Assembly (NCBI RefSeq): GCF_900091435.1
Contig: NZ_FMCS01000001.1
Location: forward strand, 1,053,512 to 1,117,511
Reading direction: 5' to 3'
DNA: 64,000 nt
Source of the DNA: Micromonospora chaiyaphumensis
GTDB lineage: Bacteria; Actinomycetota; Actinomycetes; Mycobacteriales; Micromonosporaceae
Of this stretch, positions 42,406 to 52,689 are shown in pieces (positions within the stretch are counted from its first letter, which is position 1; each line of letters begins with the position of its first letter). The notes beneath the pieces are model-generated. The model was not told the DNA's origin, ran no database searches, and saw only the letters and a program-made list of their open reading frames with translations. The position numbers were made by a program, and so were the translations under genes.

Positions 42406-43287
42406 TCAGCCCTTCCAGCGGGGCACGAGGCGGTGCACCGTCGCGAGCACCAGCGCGGACACCACGGCGATCGTGCCCGCGATGCCGGCCGCGCTGCCCG
42501 CGTACCCGATGAAGAGCGGGCGGCGGGTGAGCTCCTCGACGGGGACGGTGGACCGGTCGACCAGCCAGGACAGGGCGAGCGCGGAGACGACCAGGGCGAC
42601 GACGCCGCCGAGGCCGAGCACGGCGGCGGCGACCCGGTGCGCGTCGGCCCGGGAGACCACGGCCTGTTCCCGCTGGAAGAACAGCAGCACCAGCCCGGCG
42701 ACGGCGGCCCAGGCGCCGACCACGAGGTAGGCGGCGACGGCGTCGCTGGGCCGGTGCCAGCCGGCGGAGAGGGTGGCCACCCCGGCGGCGGCCGCGTAGC
42801 CGGCGCCCAGGAACGCGCCGGCCGCGCGCAGCTTCGGCGGCAGCACCAGGATCAGCGCGACGGCGACGGACGCGGCCACGGCGGTGTGCCCGCTGGGCAG
42901 GCTGTTGCCGGCCGCGGCCCGTTCCGGGTCGATGCCGAAGTCGGGGCGGTCCAGGTAGCGCTTGAGCAGTTGGGTGCTGACGTTGGCGCCGGCGATGAGC
43001 AGGGTGGCGGTGACCGCGAGCGCCTTCCGGCCGCGGATCAGCGCGATGAAGCCGATCATGGCGGTGGCCGCCAGCAGCGACACCACCGACATGGCGTTGA
43101 GGATGCGGTTGACCGGGCCGTCGATGCGGTCCTGGCCGATGCGGTTGCCGGTCAGCGCCACGGTGTCCAGCCACTGGCCGAGCTGGGTGTGCACGGCGAA
43201 GCGCCACACCACCAGAAACGCGGCCGTCTGGGCCAGGGCCAGCACGACCAACCAGACCGCCGTCCAACCCCTTGCCGTCTCGCGCAC
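42406..43287 (-). CDS. PAP2-family membrane phosphatase
   Basis: About 293 residues with six membrane helices and all three PAP2 motifs: KRYLDRPD (K-x6-RP type), SLPSGHT and SAGWHRPSD. The helices after the third motif form a C-terminal extension. It probably dephosphorylates a lipid phosphate or undecaprenyl pyrophosphate at the outer face of the membrane. On the minus strand TAAGTT (43299-43294) is 6 nt from the GTG at 43287, so leaderless initiation there is likely; GTG at 43293 would sit directly on the -10 and is less likely. Confidence 0.85.
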   Translation of the reverse strand: MRETARGWTAVWLVVLALAQTAAFLVVWRFAVHTQLGQWLDTVALTGNRIGQDRIDGPVNRILNAMSVVSLLAATAMIGFIALIRGRKALAVTATLLIAGANVSTQLLKRYLDRPDFGIDPERAAAGNSLPSGHTAVAASVAVALILVLPPKLRAAGAFLGAGYAAAAGVATLSAGWHRPSDAVAAYLVVGAWAAVAGLVLLFFQREQAVVSRADAHRVAAAVLGLGGVVALVVSALALSWLVDRSTVPVEELTRRPLFIGYAGSAAGIAGTIAVVSALVLATVHRLVPRWKG

Positions 43288-43377
43288 CCGCACAACTTAG
43301 CGGTCGTCCGGCGCCGGCGCTCGTCGGAGCACCACGGCTTCCGCGTAGGTTGGGGACGCGACGGGAGGGGGTGGCGC

Positions 43378-44061
43378 GTGACCAGCACGCCGGAGCGGGA
43401 ACGGCCGTCCGGGGAGCGGCCCGAGTCGCTGGCCGACCTGCTCGGTGGCCGGCGCGGGGCCGTGGACGCGACGGTGCCGCCGGTGGCGTTCGCGGTCGGC
43501 TGGCTGGCCGCCGGGCTGTGGGGCGGGGTGGTCGCCGCGGTGCTGGCCGGGGCGGCGGTGGCGGGCTGGCGGTGGCGGCGCGGGGACCGGCCGCGCTCGG
43601 TGCTGATCGGGCTGCTCGCCGTCTGCGTGGCCGCGCTCGTCGCGCTGCGGACCGGGCGGGCCACCGACTTCTTCCTGCTGCAACTGGTCTCCAACGCGGC
43701 GAGCGCGCTGGCCTGGATCGTCAGCATCGTGGTGCGCTGGCCGCTGCTCGGCGTCGTGGTGGGCGCGGCCCTCGGCCAGCGCGGCCGGTGGCGGCGCGAC
43801 CCGGCGCTGCTGCGGGCGTACGGGCGGGGCAGTTGGGTGTGGGCGGCCACCTACGTGCTGCGGGTGGCGGTGTTCGTGCCGCTGTGGCTCGGCGGGCAGG
43901 TGGTCGGGCTGGTGGTGGCCCGGGTGGCGCTGACCTGGCCGCTGGTCGCGGCGGCGCTGGCGGTGAGCTGGGTGGTGATCCGGCGCTCGCTCCCGGCGGA
44001 TCATCCGGGGCTGCGGCATCCGGTGGCGCCGTCCGATGCGGACGCGGCCCCGGCACAGTAA
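43378..44061 (+). CDS. DUF3159 domain-containing membrane protein
   Basis: A 227-residue protein. The N-terminal signature SLADLLGGRRGAVDATVPPVAFAVGWLA is followed by about five or six membrane segments, with ALRTGRATDFFLLQLVSNAASALAWIVSIVVRWPLLG typical of the DUF3159 family. The function is not known; the family is restricted to actinobacteria. GTG at 43378 has GGGAGGGG upstream. A -10-like TAGGTT is at 43346. A hairpin terminator follows the stop. Confidence 0.85.
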   Translation: MTSTPERERPSGERPESLADLLGGRRGAVDATVPPVAFAVGWLAAGLWGGVVAAVLAGAAVAGWRWRRGDRPRSVLIGLLAVCVAALVALRTGRATDFFLLQLVSNAASALAWIVSIVVRWPLLGVVVGAALGQRGRWRRDPALLRAYGRGSWVWAATYVLRVAVFVPLWLGGQVVGLVVARVALTWPLVAAALAVSWVVIRRSLPADHPGLRHPVAPSDADAAPAQ

Positions 44062-44063
44062 AA

Positions 44064-44093
44064 GAGAGGCCGCCACGGGGGGAGCGGCCTCTC
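44064..44093 (+). terminator. hairpin terminator of the DUF3159 gene
   Basis: A 10-bp perfect stem (GAGAGGCCGC with GCGGCCTCTC) and a 10-nt loop begin 3 bp past the stop. Confidence 0.7.
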
Positions 44094-44304
44094 CGGAGAA
44101 GTACGTTACTCCGTCCGCGGCGACGGTGTGATCCCGTGGAGCGCCGATTTTCCCGGGCTTTTTCGCGGCAAGTTCGTCTCCGGGCGGATGGGTGGGCCGG
44201 TCCGTCCGCTGCGTCGGCCGGACGGCCGGCCCACCCGGCCTGACCGTGGGCGTCAGGCCGCCCGCCGACCGGGCCGCTCCGTTCCCCCTTCGGCCCGGGT
44301 CGGC

Positions 44305-44341
44305 CTCCTGCGCGGGCGGGCCGGGCCCGCCCGCGCAGGAG
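44305..44341 (-). terminator. 18-bp near-loopless hairpin after the GH48 gene
   Basis: Arms 44305-44322 and 44324-44341 are perfectly complementary over 18 bp around a single central base. It begins 9 bp beyond the stop of the cellulase on the minus strand. The 44100-44300 gap before it contains no gene I can support. Confidence 0.75.
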
Positions 44342-44349
44342 TGGTCACC

Positions 44350-47256
44350 TCACCCCGCCGGGAAGTAGGTGCCGTAGTCGGCGTACGCCATGGCGACGTC
44401 CGCCTGGGCCCAGAACCGGTGGTAGTTGAAGACCGGCTCCGCGCCGCCGTTGAGGTACGCCTGCACCTTCGGCCAGTCCGGGTCGTTCTTGTAGAACGAG
44501 CGGATGTCCAGGAAGCTCTTGCCGGCGGCGATGGCGTCGCCGTTGGGCATCTTCCCGGTCCAGCCGGAGGGGATGTAGAGGCCCTGACCGTCGGCGGCGT
44601 TGTAGACGTCGTCGAAGCGCTTGTAGTCGCCGCGCTTCTCCGGCATCGAGACGCCCTTGGTGTCGGCGGCGGCCGACAGCGCGTCGAGCAGCCCCTTGGC
44701 GGTGGTCTTCGCCGCCGCGTTGCCGGACTTCGCCGCGTACGCGATGAGGGTCCGGGCGTAGGCGGCGGCGACGCCGACGTCCTGGCCCTTCACGGTGACC
44801 TCGACGTGCAGGTTGGTGTTCGGCTGCGGGCTCGTCGGGTTCCAGTTGGCGGGCTGGCCGGTCCACTTCATGTCCGAGGGGATCGACCAGTTGGCACCCA
44901 GCGTGGTGTTGGCGATGGCCCACGGCACCCACTTGTCGAGCAGCGCCTTGGCCTTGGCGTTGCCGGTCTGCAGGTACAGCTCGGCGATCCGCTGCATCGA
45001 CCAGGCCTGCATGCCGAACCACTGGTTGGACGGCGGGTCGTTGTAGACCGGGTCGATGTCGTAGAACATGCCGTAGAAGGTGGCGGTGCCGGCGGGCGGC
45101 TGGGCGTAGCTGCCGTCCCAGCTGTTGGTGGCGCCGCCGGCGATGCCGCCCTCGGCGGACTGGAGCCAGGTGTAGAACTCCAGCTGCCGGTCGAGGCTCT
45201 TCTGCCAGTCGGAGACCGCGGTCGGCGACTTGGGCTTGAGCTCGTCGACGGTGGTCATGGCCCAGGCCGCGAACGGGTTCTGGTAGCCGAAGTGGTTGTG
45301 GCTGGAGCCGATCCGCCACGACCAGTTCTGCGACGTGTCGTAGGCGCCGCCCCAGGCGTAGTACCAGGAGAGCAGGTAGTGCGCCGAGTCGCGGCCGCTG
45401 CCGGCCGGGCAGGTGGACGCGCCGACGCAGTTGCCGATCTTCTTGAAGTACTTGTCGAACATGGCGTAGCGCAGGTAGTCGCCCATCTTGGCGGCCTTCG
45501 CCACGGTGGCCGCGACGTCGGCCTCCCGGCCCTGCGCCTTGGCCCAGGTCAGCGCCCAGTACGCGGCCTGCACGGCGCGGGCGTCGGCGTCCGGCGCGTT
45601 GGTGTACTTCCACTGCTTGGCCGGTGCGCTGGACTCCTTGACGAACAGGTCGAGGTAGCCGTACTGGCCGCCGTGCTTGAAGGTGTCGCAGGAGGGCTGC
45701 GGCACGGTCTCCCAGACCGACTCCTGGGTGCCCCGCTGGAAGGTGTTGATGTAGGCCGGGCGGGTGGTGCCGTCGCCGCAGCGGCCGTAGCCGTAGGTGT
45801 TGTCGACGTCCAGCAGCCAGTGCATGCCGTAGATGTCGCCGGTGCCGTAGGTGGACTGGAGTTCGTTGCGCAGCGGGTCCTGGCCGACCGGCACGTTCGG
45901 CTCCAGCGCCGACGGGTACTGGCTGGGCAGGTTGTGCTCGGCGGCGTACTGGGGGGTGCCCGGGGCGCCGGCCGTCGGCTGGTCGGCGTGCGACGGGATG
46001 ATGTACTTCTCCATCACGGTCCAGGCGTTGTTGAACGGGGCCCAGTTCTGGGTGACCCGGCCGTACTGGGCCTCCAGCCAGAGCCAGAAGCTGAACGCCT
46101 CCGAGGTGGTCTCGTGGCCGTGGTCGGGCGCCTCGACGATGAGCGTCTCCACGGAGTGGTACGGCACGCCCTCGGGGCTGAAGTAGCCCGAGTTCTTGAT
46201 CTTTCCGTACTGGTCGAGGAACTTCTTGAGGTACGCGTTGTCCCCGCCCGGGGTGTCGTTGTCGACCTCGGTGGCGGTGACCGCGACGGGTGCGAAGCCG
46301 GTGGCCGAGGCGGTGATCGTGGCCGTGCCGCCCGCGGTGTCGGCGTCCTCCGCCGCCGCGACGGTGGCGGTGACCCCGGTGTTCCAGTTGCTCGGGGTCA
46401 GGGTCAGCGTCGTGGGCGACACGGTCACGTCGCTGTCGCCGGTGACGGCGAGGCTCACCGGGACGTTGGCGGTCGGCGCGGCGCTGAGGGTGAACTTCAC
46501 CGGGGCGGTGCCGCCCTCGGTGACGCTCACCGCCGACGGCGTGGCCACCAGCACCGGGCCGGAGGCCGGGTTGACCGTGAAGGACTTCTCGGCGACGGCG
46601 GTGGCGTTCGCGTTGTCGTACGCCTTGGCCTGGACGGTGTAGCTGCCGGCGGGCAGGTCCTCCAGGGTGTAGCCGTACGGGGCGGTGGTGTCGGTGTTGA
46701 CCAGCAGGCCGTTGCGGTAGAACTCGACCTTGGCGATGGTGCCGTCCGGGTCGGCGGCGGTGGCGGTCAGCGGCACGTCGGCCGGCGCCTCGAACGGGCC
46801 GCTCGGCAGGCCGAGCGAGACGGTCGGCGGCTGGTTGGTGGGCGCGCCGTTGCAGGCGACCCCGTTGAGGGTGAAGGCCGTCGGCTTCGGGTTGCTGCCG
46901 GTGTGGGCGCCGTTGAAGCCGATGGTGGTGGACGCGCCGGTGGGCAGGCTGCCGTTCCACGACTCGTTGGTCGCGGTCACCTCGCTGCCGGACTGGCTCC
47001 ACCGGGCCGACCAGCCCTGGACGAGCCGCTGGCCGCTGTTGGGGAAGGCGAACTTGAGCGACCAGTTGCTGAGGGCGTCGCCCAGGTTCTTGATGGTGAC
47101 GTTGGCCGTGAAGCCGTTGTTCCAGTCACTGGTCACATAGGTCACGTCGCAGGCCGGGGCGGCCTGCGCGGCGCCCGCCGGCAGGGCCACCCCGCCGATG
47201 GCGAGGGCGGTGGCGGCGACCATCGCCGTCCGGCGACGTCTGGCCATGAGTCTCAT
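44350..47256 (-). CDS. secreted GH48 reducing-end cellobiohydrolase with CBM2
   Basis: A 968-residue exocellulase. The signal peptide covers residues 1-32 ([27 protein letters not shown]). A family 2 cellulose-binding module follows at about 34-135 ([33 protein letters not shown]), with Cys at both ends. Next come an Ig-like module (about 145-230, [11 protein letters not shown] to VTVNP) and a Calx-beta-like module (about 233-335). The GH48 catalytic domain runs from about 345 to the end, with the acid Glu in [18 protein letters not shown]. It would release cellobiose processively from cellulose chains outside the cell. GAGGAG precedes the ATG. Two CebR-type boxes lie 212-336 bp upstream. Confidence 0.95.
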   Translation of the reverse strand: MRLMARRRRTAMVAATALAIGGVALPAGAAQAAPACDVTYVTSDWNNGFTANVTIKNLGDALSNWSLKFAFPNSGQRLVQGWSARWSQSGSEVTATNESWNGSLPTGASTTIGFNGAHTGSNPKPTAFTLNGVACNGAPTNQPPTVSLGLPSGPFEAPADVPLTATAADPDGTIAKVEFYRNGLLVNTDTTAPYGYTLEDLPAGSYTVQAKAYDNANATAVAEKSFTVNPASGPVLVATPSAVSVTEGGTAPVKFTLSAAPTANVPVSLAVTGDSDVTVSPTTLTLTPSNWNTGVTATVAAAEDADTAGGTATITASATGFAPVAVTATEVDNDTPGGDNAYLKKFLDQYGKIKNSGYFSPEGVPYHSVETLIVEAPDHGHETTSEAFSFWLWLEAQYGRVTQNWAPFNNAWTVMEKYIIPSHADQPTAGAPGTPQYAAEHNLPSQYPSALEPNVPVGQDPLRNELQSTYGTGDIYGMHWLLDVDNTYGYGRCGDGTTRPAYINTFQRGTQESVWETVPQPSCDTFKHGGQYGYLDLFVKESSAPAKQWKYTNAPDADARAVQAAYWALTWAKAQGREADVAATVAKAAKMGDYLRYAMFDKYFKKIGNCVGASTCPAGSGRDSAHYLLSWYYAWGGAYDTSQNWSWRIGSSHNHFGYQNPFAAWAMTTVDELKPKSPTAVSDWQKSLDRQLEFYTWLQSAEGGIAGGATNSWDGSYAQPPAGTATFYGMFYDIDPVYNDPPSNQWFGMQAWSMQRIAELYLQTGNAKAKALLDKWVPWAIANTTLGANWSIPSDMKWTGQPANWNPTSPQPNTNLHVEVTVKGQDVGVAAAYARTLIAYAAKSGNAAAKTTAKGLLDALSAAADTKGVSMPEKRGDYKRFDDVYNAADGQGLYIPSGWTGKMPNGDAIAAGKSFLDIRSFYKNDPDWPKVQAYLNGGAEPVFNYHRFWAQADVAMAYADYGTYFPAG

Positions 47257-47467
47257 GTGCGCGGTGTCTCCTCGGACCGGGCCGGGACGCGGGGCCCCGG
47301 CGGGGCGCCTCCACGCGACGGCGTGCGTACGCGGGGGGACGGAGGCGCCCGGAAAGGTGGTCGACCCGGCCGTGCCGGGGATCGGGGCGCCGCACCGGTG
47401 TCACCGGGTGCCCTCGGCGGCCCTCACTCGCGCGAGCTGGCTCCGCGTGGTGGTGGAGAGTGTGCCA

Positions 47468-47481
47468 TGGAAGCGCTCCCA
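47468..47481. promoter_or_regulatory. CebR-type operator 1
   Basis: TGGAAGCGCTCCCA differs by one base from the 14-bp palindrome TGGGAGCGCTCCCA bound by CebR, the LacI-family cellobiose-responsive repressor of actinomycete cellulase genes. It is upstream of the GH48 gene. Confidence 0.85.
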
Positions 47482-47578
47482 CCACAACGGTCAGGGCAGA
47501 CACCCACGTCGATGTTTCGATCTCGTTTTGGGGCTTTCACAAAGCCGTGACGGGCGTTACAGTCGCAAGCATCGCCGA

Positions 47579-47592
47579 TGGGAGCGCTTCCA
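47579..47592. promoter_or_regulatory. CebR-type operator 2
   Basis: TGGGAGCGCTTCCA is one mismatch from the CebR consensus. Its centre is 111 bp from operator 1, a spacing that could allow looping over the GH48 promoter. Confidence 0.85.
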
Positions 47593-48047
47593 TCGACGGA
47601 GATCCACGTAAGAGATCGCCGGGGCCTCGCGCTCCCGGCGCGTCAGCCCCGGGGCTGACGGCGGGCCAGCCCGGACGCCGCCGTCAGCCATCACCCACCG
47701 ACATGGAGGGAGGTGGAACCAGAGCCACTCGCGTGGCCCGGCTCCCGCGCGACACGCACGACCGGACGCCAATTCCCACTCGTGCGTGTGTGCATCACAG
47801 GTGGGGACGGGGGTTGCCCTCCCCCGTCCCCACACTAAACCCCCGTTGTCGACGGGAAAAGAGGCCGACGGGACAGGCGCGACGCGCCGCCCGGACGGCC
47901 TCCTTCGCTATCCGCCCCACCCTTTCGCCGCTCGCCCCGTTCCCGAGCGACAACCCGCCCACCCCACACCTCCGGCCGCCCGCCGGCCGGGCCGCGACCC
48001 TGCCGCGACCCGCCCTCGGGACGCGGCCGGCCGCGCCTGGCCTATGC
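47593..48047. other. structured intergenic region between the GH48 and GH1 operators
   Basis: About 450 bp without a supported gene. It contains a perfect 20-bp palindrome (47641-47660), overlapping a 10-bp inverted repeat CTGACGGCGG/CCGCCGTCAG (47655-47664 with 47678-47687). It also contains a 13-bp, 7-nt-loop hairpin (47801-47833) followed by ACTAAAC. The last looks like an intrinsic terminator on the plus strand, so some transcription probably enters from the left. Confidence 0.5.
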
Positions 48048-48048
48048 T
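48043..48048 (+). promoter_or_regulatory. -10 element of the GH1 gene
   Basis: TATGCT overlaps the first base of the CebR box at 48048, so repressor binding would cover the transcription start. The start codon is 51 bp downstream. Confidence 0.55.
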
Positions 48049-48061
48049 GGGAGCGCTCCCG
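48048..48061. promoter_or_regulatory. CebR-type operator 3
   Basis: TGGGAGCGCTCCCG matches 13 of 14 bases of the CebR palindrome and is 37 bp upstream of the GH1 start. It ties the beta-glucosidase to the same regulator as the GH48 cellulase. Confidence 0.88.
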
Positions 48062-48098
48062 GCCCCCAGGGCGGCCAGTCACTCCGAGGAGAACGCCC

Positions 48099-49592
48099 AT
48101 GTCGCTACTCACCAGACGGCGCCTGCTCCGCCGTGCCGCCCTCTCCGCGACCGCCGCCGGCGCCGACCGGGCCGGGCTGGCCGGCGCCGCCGCGGCCGGT
48201 ACCGCCGCGTCCGCCACCACCGTCGCCGGCTGCGACGGCACGCCCGATCCCGACGGCGACGCGGACCCCGACGGCGCGCTGCGCTTCCCGCCCGGCTTCG
48301 GCTGGGGCGCGGCCACCTCGGCGTACCAGATCGAGGGCGCGGCCAAGGAGGACGGGCGGGGCGAGTCCGTCTGGGACACCTTCAGCCACACGCCGGGGCG
48401 CACCCGCAACGGCGACACCGGCGACGTCGCGGCCGACCACTACCACCGGTACGCCCAGGACCTCGACCTGATGCGCGACCTCGGCCTGCGCAGCTACCGG
48501 TTCTCCATCTCCTGGCCCCGGATCCAGGCCGACGGGTCCGGGCGGCCCAACCAGCGCGGCCTGGACTTCTACCGGCGGCTGGTGGACGGGCTGCACGAGC
48601 GCGGCATCGCGCCCATGGCCACCCTGTTCCACTGGGACCTGCCCCAGGCCCTCCAGGACACCGGCGGCTGGGAGAACCGCGACACCGCCGAGCGCTTCGG
48701 CGACTACGCCGACGCGGTGTTCCGCGCCCTCGGCGACCGGGTCCCCGTCTGGCTGACCGTCAACGAGCCCAAGACCGTGGTGCAGAACGGCTACCTCGGG
48801 GGGCACCACGCCCCCGGCCGGCAGGACCCGGCGGCGGCGTACCTGGTCGCCCACCACCTCCAGCTGGCCCACGGCCTCGCCGTCCGCGCGCTGCGCGCCG
48901 CCGGCGTCGAGGGGCGGATCGGCCCGGCGCTGAACCTGCACCCCTGCTACCCCGCTGACGAGACCGCCGAGGCGGCCGCCGCGACCCGGCTGTACGACGG
49001 CTACGAGAACCGGCTCTACCTCGACTCGATCTTCAAGGGCGCGTACCCCGAGGACGTGCTGGCCGACCTGGGCGCGGAGAGCCGGATGGTCCGCGGCGTG
49101 CGCGACGGCGACCTGAAGATCATTTCCAGCCCGGTCGACCTGCTGGCGGTGCAGTACTACACGCCGATCTACGTGACCGGGCAGGGCGGCACGGTCCGCC
49201 GCTGGCCCACGTCCGAGGCGGAGTGGCAGCAGATCTATCCGGAGGGGATGTACGACATCCTGACCCGGGTCACCCGCGACTACGGCCGGGTGCCGATCAC
49301 GATCACGGAGAACGGCCTGCCCTGCCCGGACACCCTCGCCACGGACGGCACGGTCGACGACACGGCCCGGATCACCTTCCTCCGCGACCACTTCGCGGCC
49401 GCCCACCGGGCGATCCGGGACGGGGTGCCGCTGGAGAGCTACCACGTCTGGTCACTGCTGGACAACTTCGAGTGGGCCGAGGGGTACGAGCAGCGCTGGG
49501 GCCTGGTCTACGTCGACTACCCGACCCAGCGGCGGGTGCTCAAGAGCAGCGCCCACTGGTACCGCGACGTGATCCGCCGCAACGGCCTCTGA
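48099..49592 (+). CDS. secreted GH1 beta-glucosidase (Tat/lipoprotein-type leader)
   Basis: A 497-residue GH1 enzyme that hydrolyses cellobiose and other beta-glucosides. The N-terminus has a twin-arginine stretch (TRRRLLRRAAL) and an Ala-rich region ending in VAGC45, a lipobox-like motif, so it may be exported and anchored outside; most GH1 beta-glucosidases are cytoplasmic. The catalytic domain starts at FPPGFGWGAATSAYQIEGA. Acid/base E223 is in TVNEPK and nucleophile E404 in ITENG. GAGGAG precedes ATG 48099. A CebR box lies at the promoter, so expression should follow cellobiose together with GH48. Confidence 0.92.
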   Translation: MSLLTRRRLLRRAALSATAAGADRAGLAGAAAAGTAASATTVAGCDGTPDPDGDADPDGALRFPPGFGWGAATSAYQIEGAAKEDGRGESVWDTFSHTPGRTRNGDTGDVAADHYHRYAQDLDLMRDLGLRSYRFSISWPRIQADGSGRPNQRGLDFYRRLVDGLHERGIAPMATLFHWDLPQALQDTGGWENRDTAERFGDYADAVFRALGDRVPVWLTVNEPKTVVQNGYLGGHHAPGRQDPAAAYLVAHHLQLAHGLAVRALRAAGVEGRIGPALNLHPCYPADETAEAAAATRLYDGYENRLYLDSIFKGAYPEDVLADLGAESRMVRGVRDGDLKIISSPVDLLAVQYYTPIYVTGQGGTVRRWPTSEAEWQQIYPEGMYDILTRVTRDYGRVPITITENGLPCPDTLATDGTVDDTARITFLRDHFAAAHRAIRDGVPLESYHVWSLLDNFEWAEGYEQRWGLVYVDYPTQRRVLKSSAHWYRDVIRRNGL

Positions 49593-49598
49593 GGCGGG

Positions 49599-49631
49599 CC
49601 GGCCCGGCCGGCGCGACGCCGGCCGGGCCGG
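49599..49631 (+). terminator. hairpin terminator of the GH1 gene
   Basis: A 15-bp GC-rich perfect stem with a CGA loop, 7 bp past the GH1 stop and before the convergent roadblock gene. It may act in both directions. Confidence 0.75.
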
Positions 49632-49644
49632 GCCGCAGCCCGGA

Positions 49645-50067
49645 TCAGCGGGGCAGCGCCTGCTGGAGTTCCGCCCGCAGCGCCGGGGTGAGCATCTCGC
49701 CGGCCTGCTTGGCCAGCCGCGCCATCTCGTAGCCGACCACGCCGATGTCGGCGTCCGCACCGGCCAGCGTGGCCAGGATCGAGCCGTCCCGGATCTGCAT
49801 GACCAGGAAGTAGCCCCGGCCCATCTCGACCACGGTCTGCTTGACGACGTCGCCGTCGAACATCTGGGCCGCGCCGGCGGTGATGCTCATGAGGCCCGAG
49901 GTCACCGCCGCGAGCTTGTCCGCGTGGTCGCGGGGCAGGTGCGCGGAGATCGCCACGAGCAGCCCGTCGGTGGAGACCACCACCGCGTGCGCCACCCCCG
50001 GCACCCGCTCCGCGAACGCATTCACCAGCCAGCTCAGGTCCCGTGCCTCCTGGCTCAACGTCGTCAC
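49645..50067 (-). CDS. roadblock/LC7 domain protein (CvnB-like)
   Basis: A 140-residue Roadblock/LC7 protein, with [34 protein letters not shown] and [28 protein letters not shown]. In actinomycete conservons (cvn), CvnB regulates a small GTPase and pairs with a CvnA sensor. Its ATG overlaps the stop of the sensor gene by four bases (ATGA). The cvnC (DUF742) and cvnD (GTPase) genes that usually follow are absent; the GH1 gene sits there instead on the opposite strand. Confidence 0.9.
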   Translation of the reverse strand: MTTLSQEARDLSWLVNAFAERVPGVAHAVVVSTDGLLVAISAHLPRDHADKLAAVTSGLMSITAGAAQMFDGDVVKQTVVEMGRGYFLVMQIRDGSILATLAGADADIGVVGYEMARLAKQAGEMLTPALRAELQQALPR

Positions 50068-52670
50068 TGTCGTCGTCCCCCTTCATCGCGCGGCAGGTAC
50101 ATCTCGGTGGTCTCCTCGGCCTCCGCCCGCCGTACCCCGCTGTAGTAGCGGGACAGCATGCCGCCGACCGCCTCCGGGTCCGGCTCGTGACGCGGCGGCC
50201 GGTCCGCGGCCGCGGGCTGATTGACCGCGGTGAGCTGGGCCATCGGTACGCGGACCGGCAGGCCTCGCTCGTTGGTGCCTCCGGTGACCGGCGTCGCGGC
50301 CGGCGGCGGTGTCACACCGAGCACCGCGCCCGACGGCCCCTGGCGGCTGAACCAGCCGCCGCCGGCCGGCGACCCGGCCGCCGGGGCGAGCACGTCCTCG
50401 GCGCGGCCCGGCACCGGGCGTGGCCTCGGCACGGTCGACCCGGGCGTACGGCGCGCCGCCTCGGTAGCGGGCGGCGCCCCGCCGAGCGGAAGCCCCGTCA
50501 ACGGCGACACCGGCAGCTCCGCCGGTGGCGCCGGCGGGCGGCGCCCGGCCACCGGCAGCTCGGCGGTCGCCGTGGCGAGCGGGCCGGCGCCGGGCGCCAG
50601 GCGGGACGCGGCGGCCACCTGGCTGGTCAGCATCCGGGGCGCGGCCGGCTGGTCCAGCCCGGGCGCGGGCGCCGGGGCCAGCAGCTCGGCCGGGATCCCG
50701 ATCCGGGCCACCACGCCGTCCTGGCCGCCCCGCAGCCGCACCCGCACGCCGTGCCGGGCGCCCAGGTGGCTCACCACGAACAGGCCCATCCGCTCGGAGG
50801 CGGCCACGTCGGCCGCCGGCGGCTCGGCCAGCACCTCGTTCGCCTCGGCCAGCGCGGCCGGGCTCATCCCGAGCCCCTGGTCGACGATCTCCACGAACGC
50901 GCCCGGGCCGTCCGCTCCGGCGACGACCCGCACCACGGTGTCCGGCCGGGAGAAGGCCGTGGCGTTCTCCAGCAGCTCGGCGAAGAGGTGCACCAGGTCG
51001 CCCACCGCGTGCCCGACGACGTGCAGGTCGGACCGGGAGTCGTGGCGGACCCGCTGGTACTGCTCGATCTCGGCGCTGGCCGCGAGCAGCACCGCGCCGA
51101 GGCCGACCGGCCGGTTCCACCGGCGGCTGGACTCGGTGCCCGCGAGCACCAGCAGGCTCTCGTCGTTGCGGCGCATCCGGGCCGCGAGGTGGTCGAGCTT
51201 GAACAGGTTCTCCAGCTGGTCCGGGTCGCTCTCCTCGCGTTCCAGCTCGTCGAGGAGTTCGAGCTGCCGCTCGACCAGCACCTGGCTGCGTCGCGCCAGG
51301 TTGACGAACATGGCGTTGACGTTGCGCCGCATCATCGCCTGCTCGACCGCGACGTCGACGGCACTGCGGTGCACCGCCACGAACGCCTCGGCCAGCTCGC
51401 CGATCTCGTCCTGCGAGTCGACCACCGCGGGCGGCACGTCGATGGTGCCCACCGGGCGGTCGACCGCGCGCAGCCGGTCCAGGGTGTGCGGCAGCTCCAC
51501 CTGCGCGATGCGCAGCGCCTGGCCGCGCAGCTGCCGCATCGACCGGGCCACCGACCGGCCGACCAGCAGCGAGATGAGCACGGCCACCAGGAGCACGCCG
51601 ACGATGCCGCCGACCACCAGCAGGGTGTCCCGCAGCTGCCGGGCGCTGGCGTCGTCGGCCTGGCGTACGGCGTCGTCGAGGACGGCGGACTCCAGCTGGC
51701 GGAACAGCTCCTGCCGCTGCTCGCTGGCCGCCCACCACTGCGTCGCCGGCAGCACCGCCGGCTCGGCGGTCCCGCTGGGCAGGGTCTGCTCCTCCAGCCG
51801 GGCGGCCGAGACGAACGCCGGGTCCACCGAGGTCTCGTCGTAGCGGCGGACCTGGTCGGCCGTCGCGGCGACCCGGAACGCGCCCAGCGCGGTGAGCTGC
51901 TGGGCACGCAGGTCGGTCAGGTTGACCTGGTCGTCCACCTCGTAGCGGCCGGCCCGGGCGGCGGCGTAGAGCTCGGCCCGGATCCGGGAGGACAGCTCCT
52001 TGACCCGGGAGAGCTGCACGTACCGCAGCACCGCGTCGGTCAGCGCCCGCTGGTCGTCGCCGGGCGACGGCTCGGCCAGCAGGTTGAGCAGGGCGGCGAT
52101 GGCCCGGTGATAGTTGCTCAGCACGGTGTCGCTGGACAGCACCGCCGGTGGCACGGCGGCGCGGATGTAGACGACCTGGTCGTACGCCTCCAGCACCTCC
52201 GAGTAGGCCACCCGCCAGGCGGCGTCGGCGTCGGCGAGGGGCTCGGCCGCGGCGCGCAGGTCGGTCATCGCCCGGTCGGAGGCGTCCTGGAGCGGCTTGA
52301 GCGCGGCGACCGCCGCGTCCCGGTCGGCGCTGCCGCCGGCCTTGCGCAGCGCCGCCAGCTCGCCGGCGGAGCGGTCCCGCTCCTGCTGGAGCCGGTCCAC
52401 CGCGGTGCTGATCTGCCGGCCGATGCCGACCTGCTGCGCGAAGTCGCTCAGCGCGGTGGTCTGCCCGACGAGCCCCCGGGTCTGCACCCCGGCGAGCACG
52501 AGGAACGCCACCGAGGGCAACACGAGCACGGTGGCGAGCTTCGTGCCCATCCGCCAGTCCCGCAACCGGAAGCGCGAGCGCCGCCGCCGGTGCGGCGTCA
52601 CCCGGTCGTCGGACGGGCTCCGGCGCGGCTGCGGCACGGCATCGCGAGCCGGGTCGGGACCTGCGCCCAC
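50064..52670 (-). CDS. nitrate/nitrite-sensing-domain histidine kinase-like sensor (CvnA-like)
   Basis: An 868-residue membrane sensor. The TM1 is at residues 42-64, and a periplasmic NIT-type helical domain covers about 70-340. TM2 is [21 protein letters not shown] and then a HAMP-like region. The dimerisation region holds [18 protein letters not shown] and the HATPase_c part has N-box [14 protein letters not shown] and G-boxes IVDQGLGMS and [15 protein letters not shown] long Pro/Ala-rich tail ends in [24 protein letters not shown]. It couples to the roadblock protein by an ATGA overlap, as in conservons. GTG at 52670 has a closely spaced GAGGAG. Confidence 0.88.
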   Translation of the reverse strand: MGAGPDPARDAVPQPRRSPSDDRVTPHRRRRSRFRLRDWRMGTKLATVLVLPSVAFLVLAGVQTRGLVGQTTALSDFAQQVGIGRQISTAVDRLQQERDRSAGELAALRKAGGSADRDAAVAALKPLQDASDRAMTDLRAAAEPLADADAAWRVAYSEVLEAYDQVVYIRAAVPPAVLSSDTVLSNYHRAIAALLNLLAEPSPGDDQRALTDAVLRYVQLSRVKELSSRIRAELYAAARAGRYEVDDQVNLTDLRAQQLTALGAFRVAATADQVRRYDETSVDPAFVSAARLEEQTLPSGTAEPAVLPATQWWAASEQRQELFRQLESAVLDDAVRQADDASARQLRDTLLVVGGIVGVLLVAVLISLLVGRSVARSMRQLRGQALRIAQVELPHTLDRLRAVDRPVGTIDVPPAVVDSQDEIGELAEAFVAVHRSAVDVAVEQAMMRRNVNAMFVNLARRSQVLVERQLELLDELEREESDPDQLENLFKLDHLAARMRRNDESLLVLAGTESSRRWNRPVGLGAVLLAASAEIEQYQRVRHDSRSDLHVVGHAVGDLVHLFAELLENATAFSRPDTVVRVVAGADGPGAFVEIVDQGLGMSPAALAEANEVLAEPPAADVAASERMGLFVVSHLGARHGVRVRLRGGQDGVVARIGIPAELLAPAPAPGLDQPAAPRMLTSQVAAASRLAPGAGPLATATAELPVAGRRPPAPPAELPVSPLTGLPLGGAPPATEAARRTPGSTVPRPRPVPGRAEDVLAPAAGSPAGGGWFSRQGPSGAVLGVTPPPAATPVTGGTNERGLPVRVPMAQLTAVNQPAAADRPPRHEPDPEAVGGMLSRYYSGVRRAEAEETTEMYLPRDEGGRRQ

Positions 52671-52689
52671 ACTCTCCTCCTCGGTCCGT

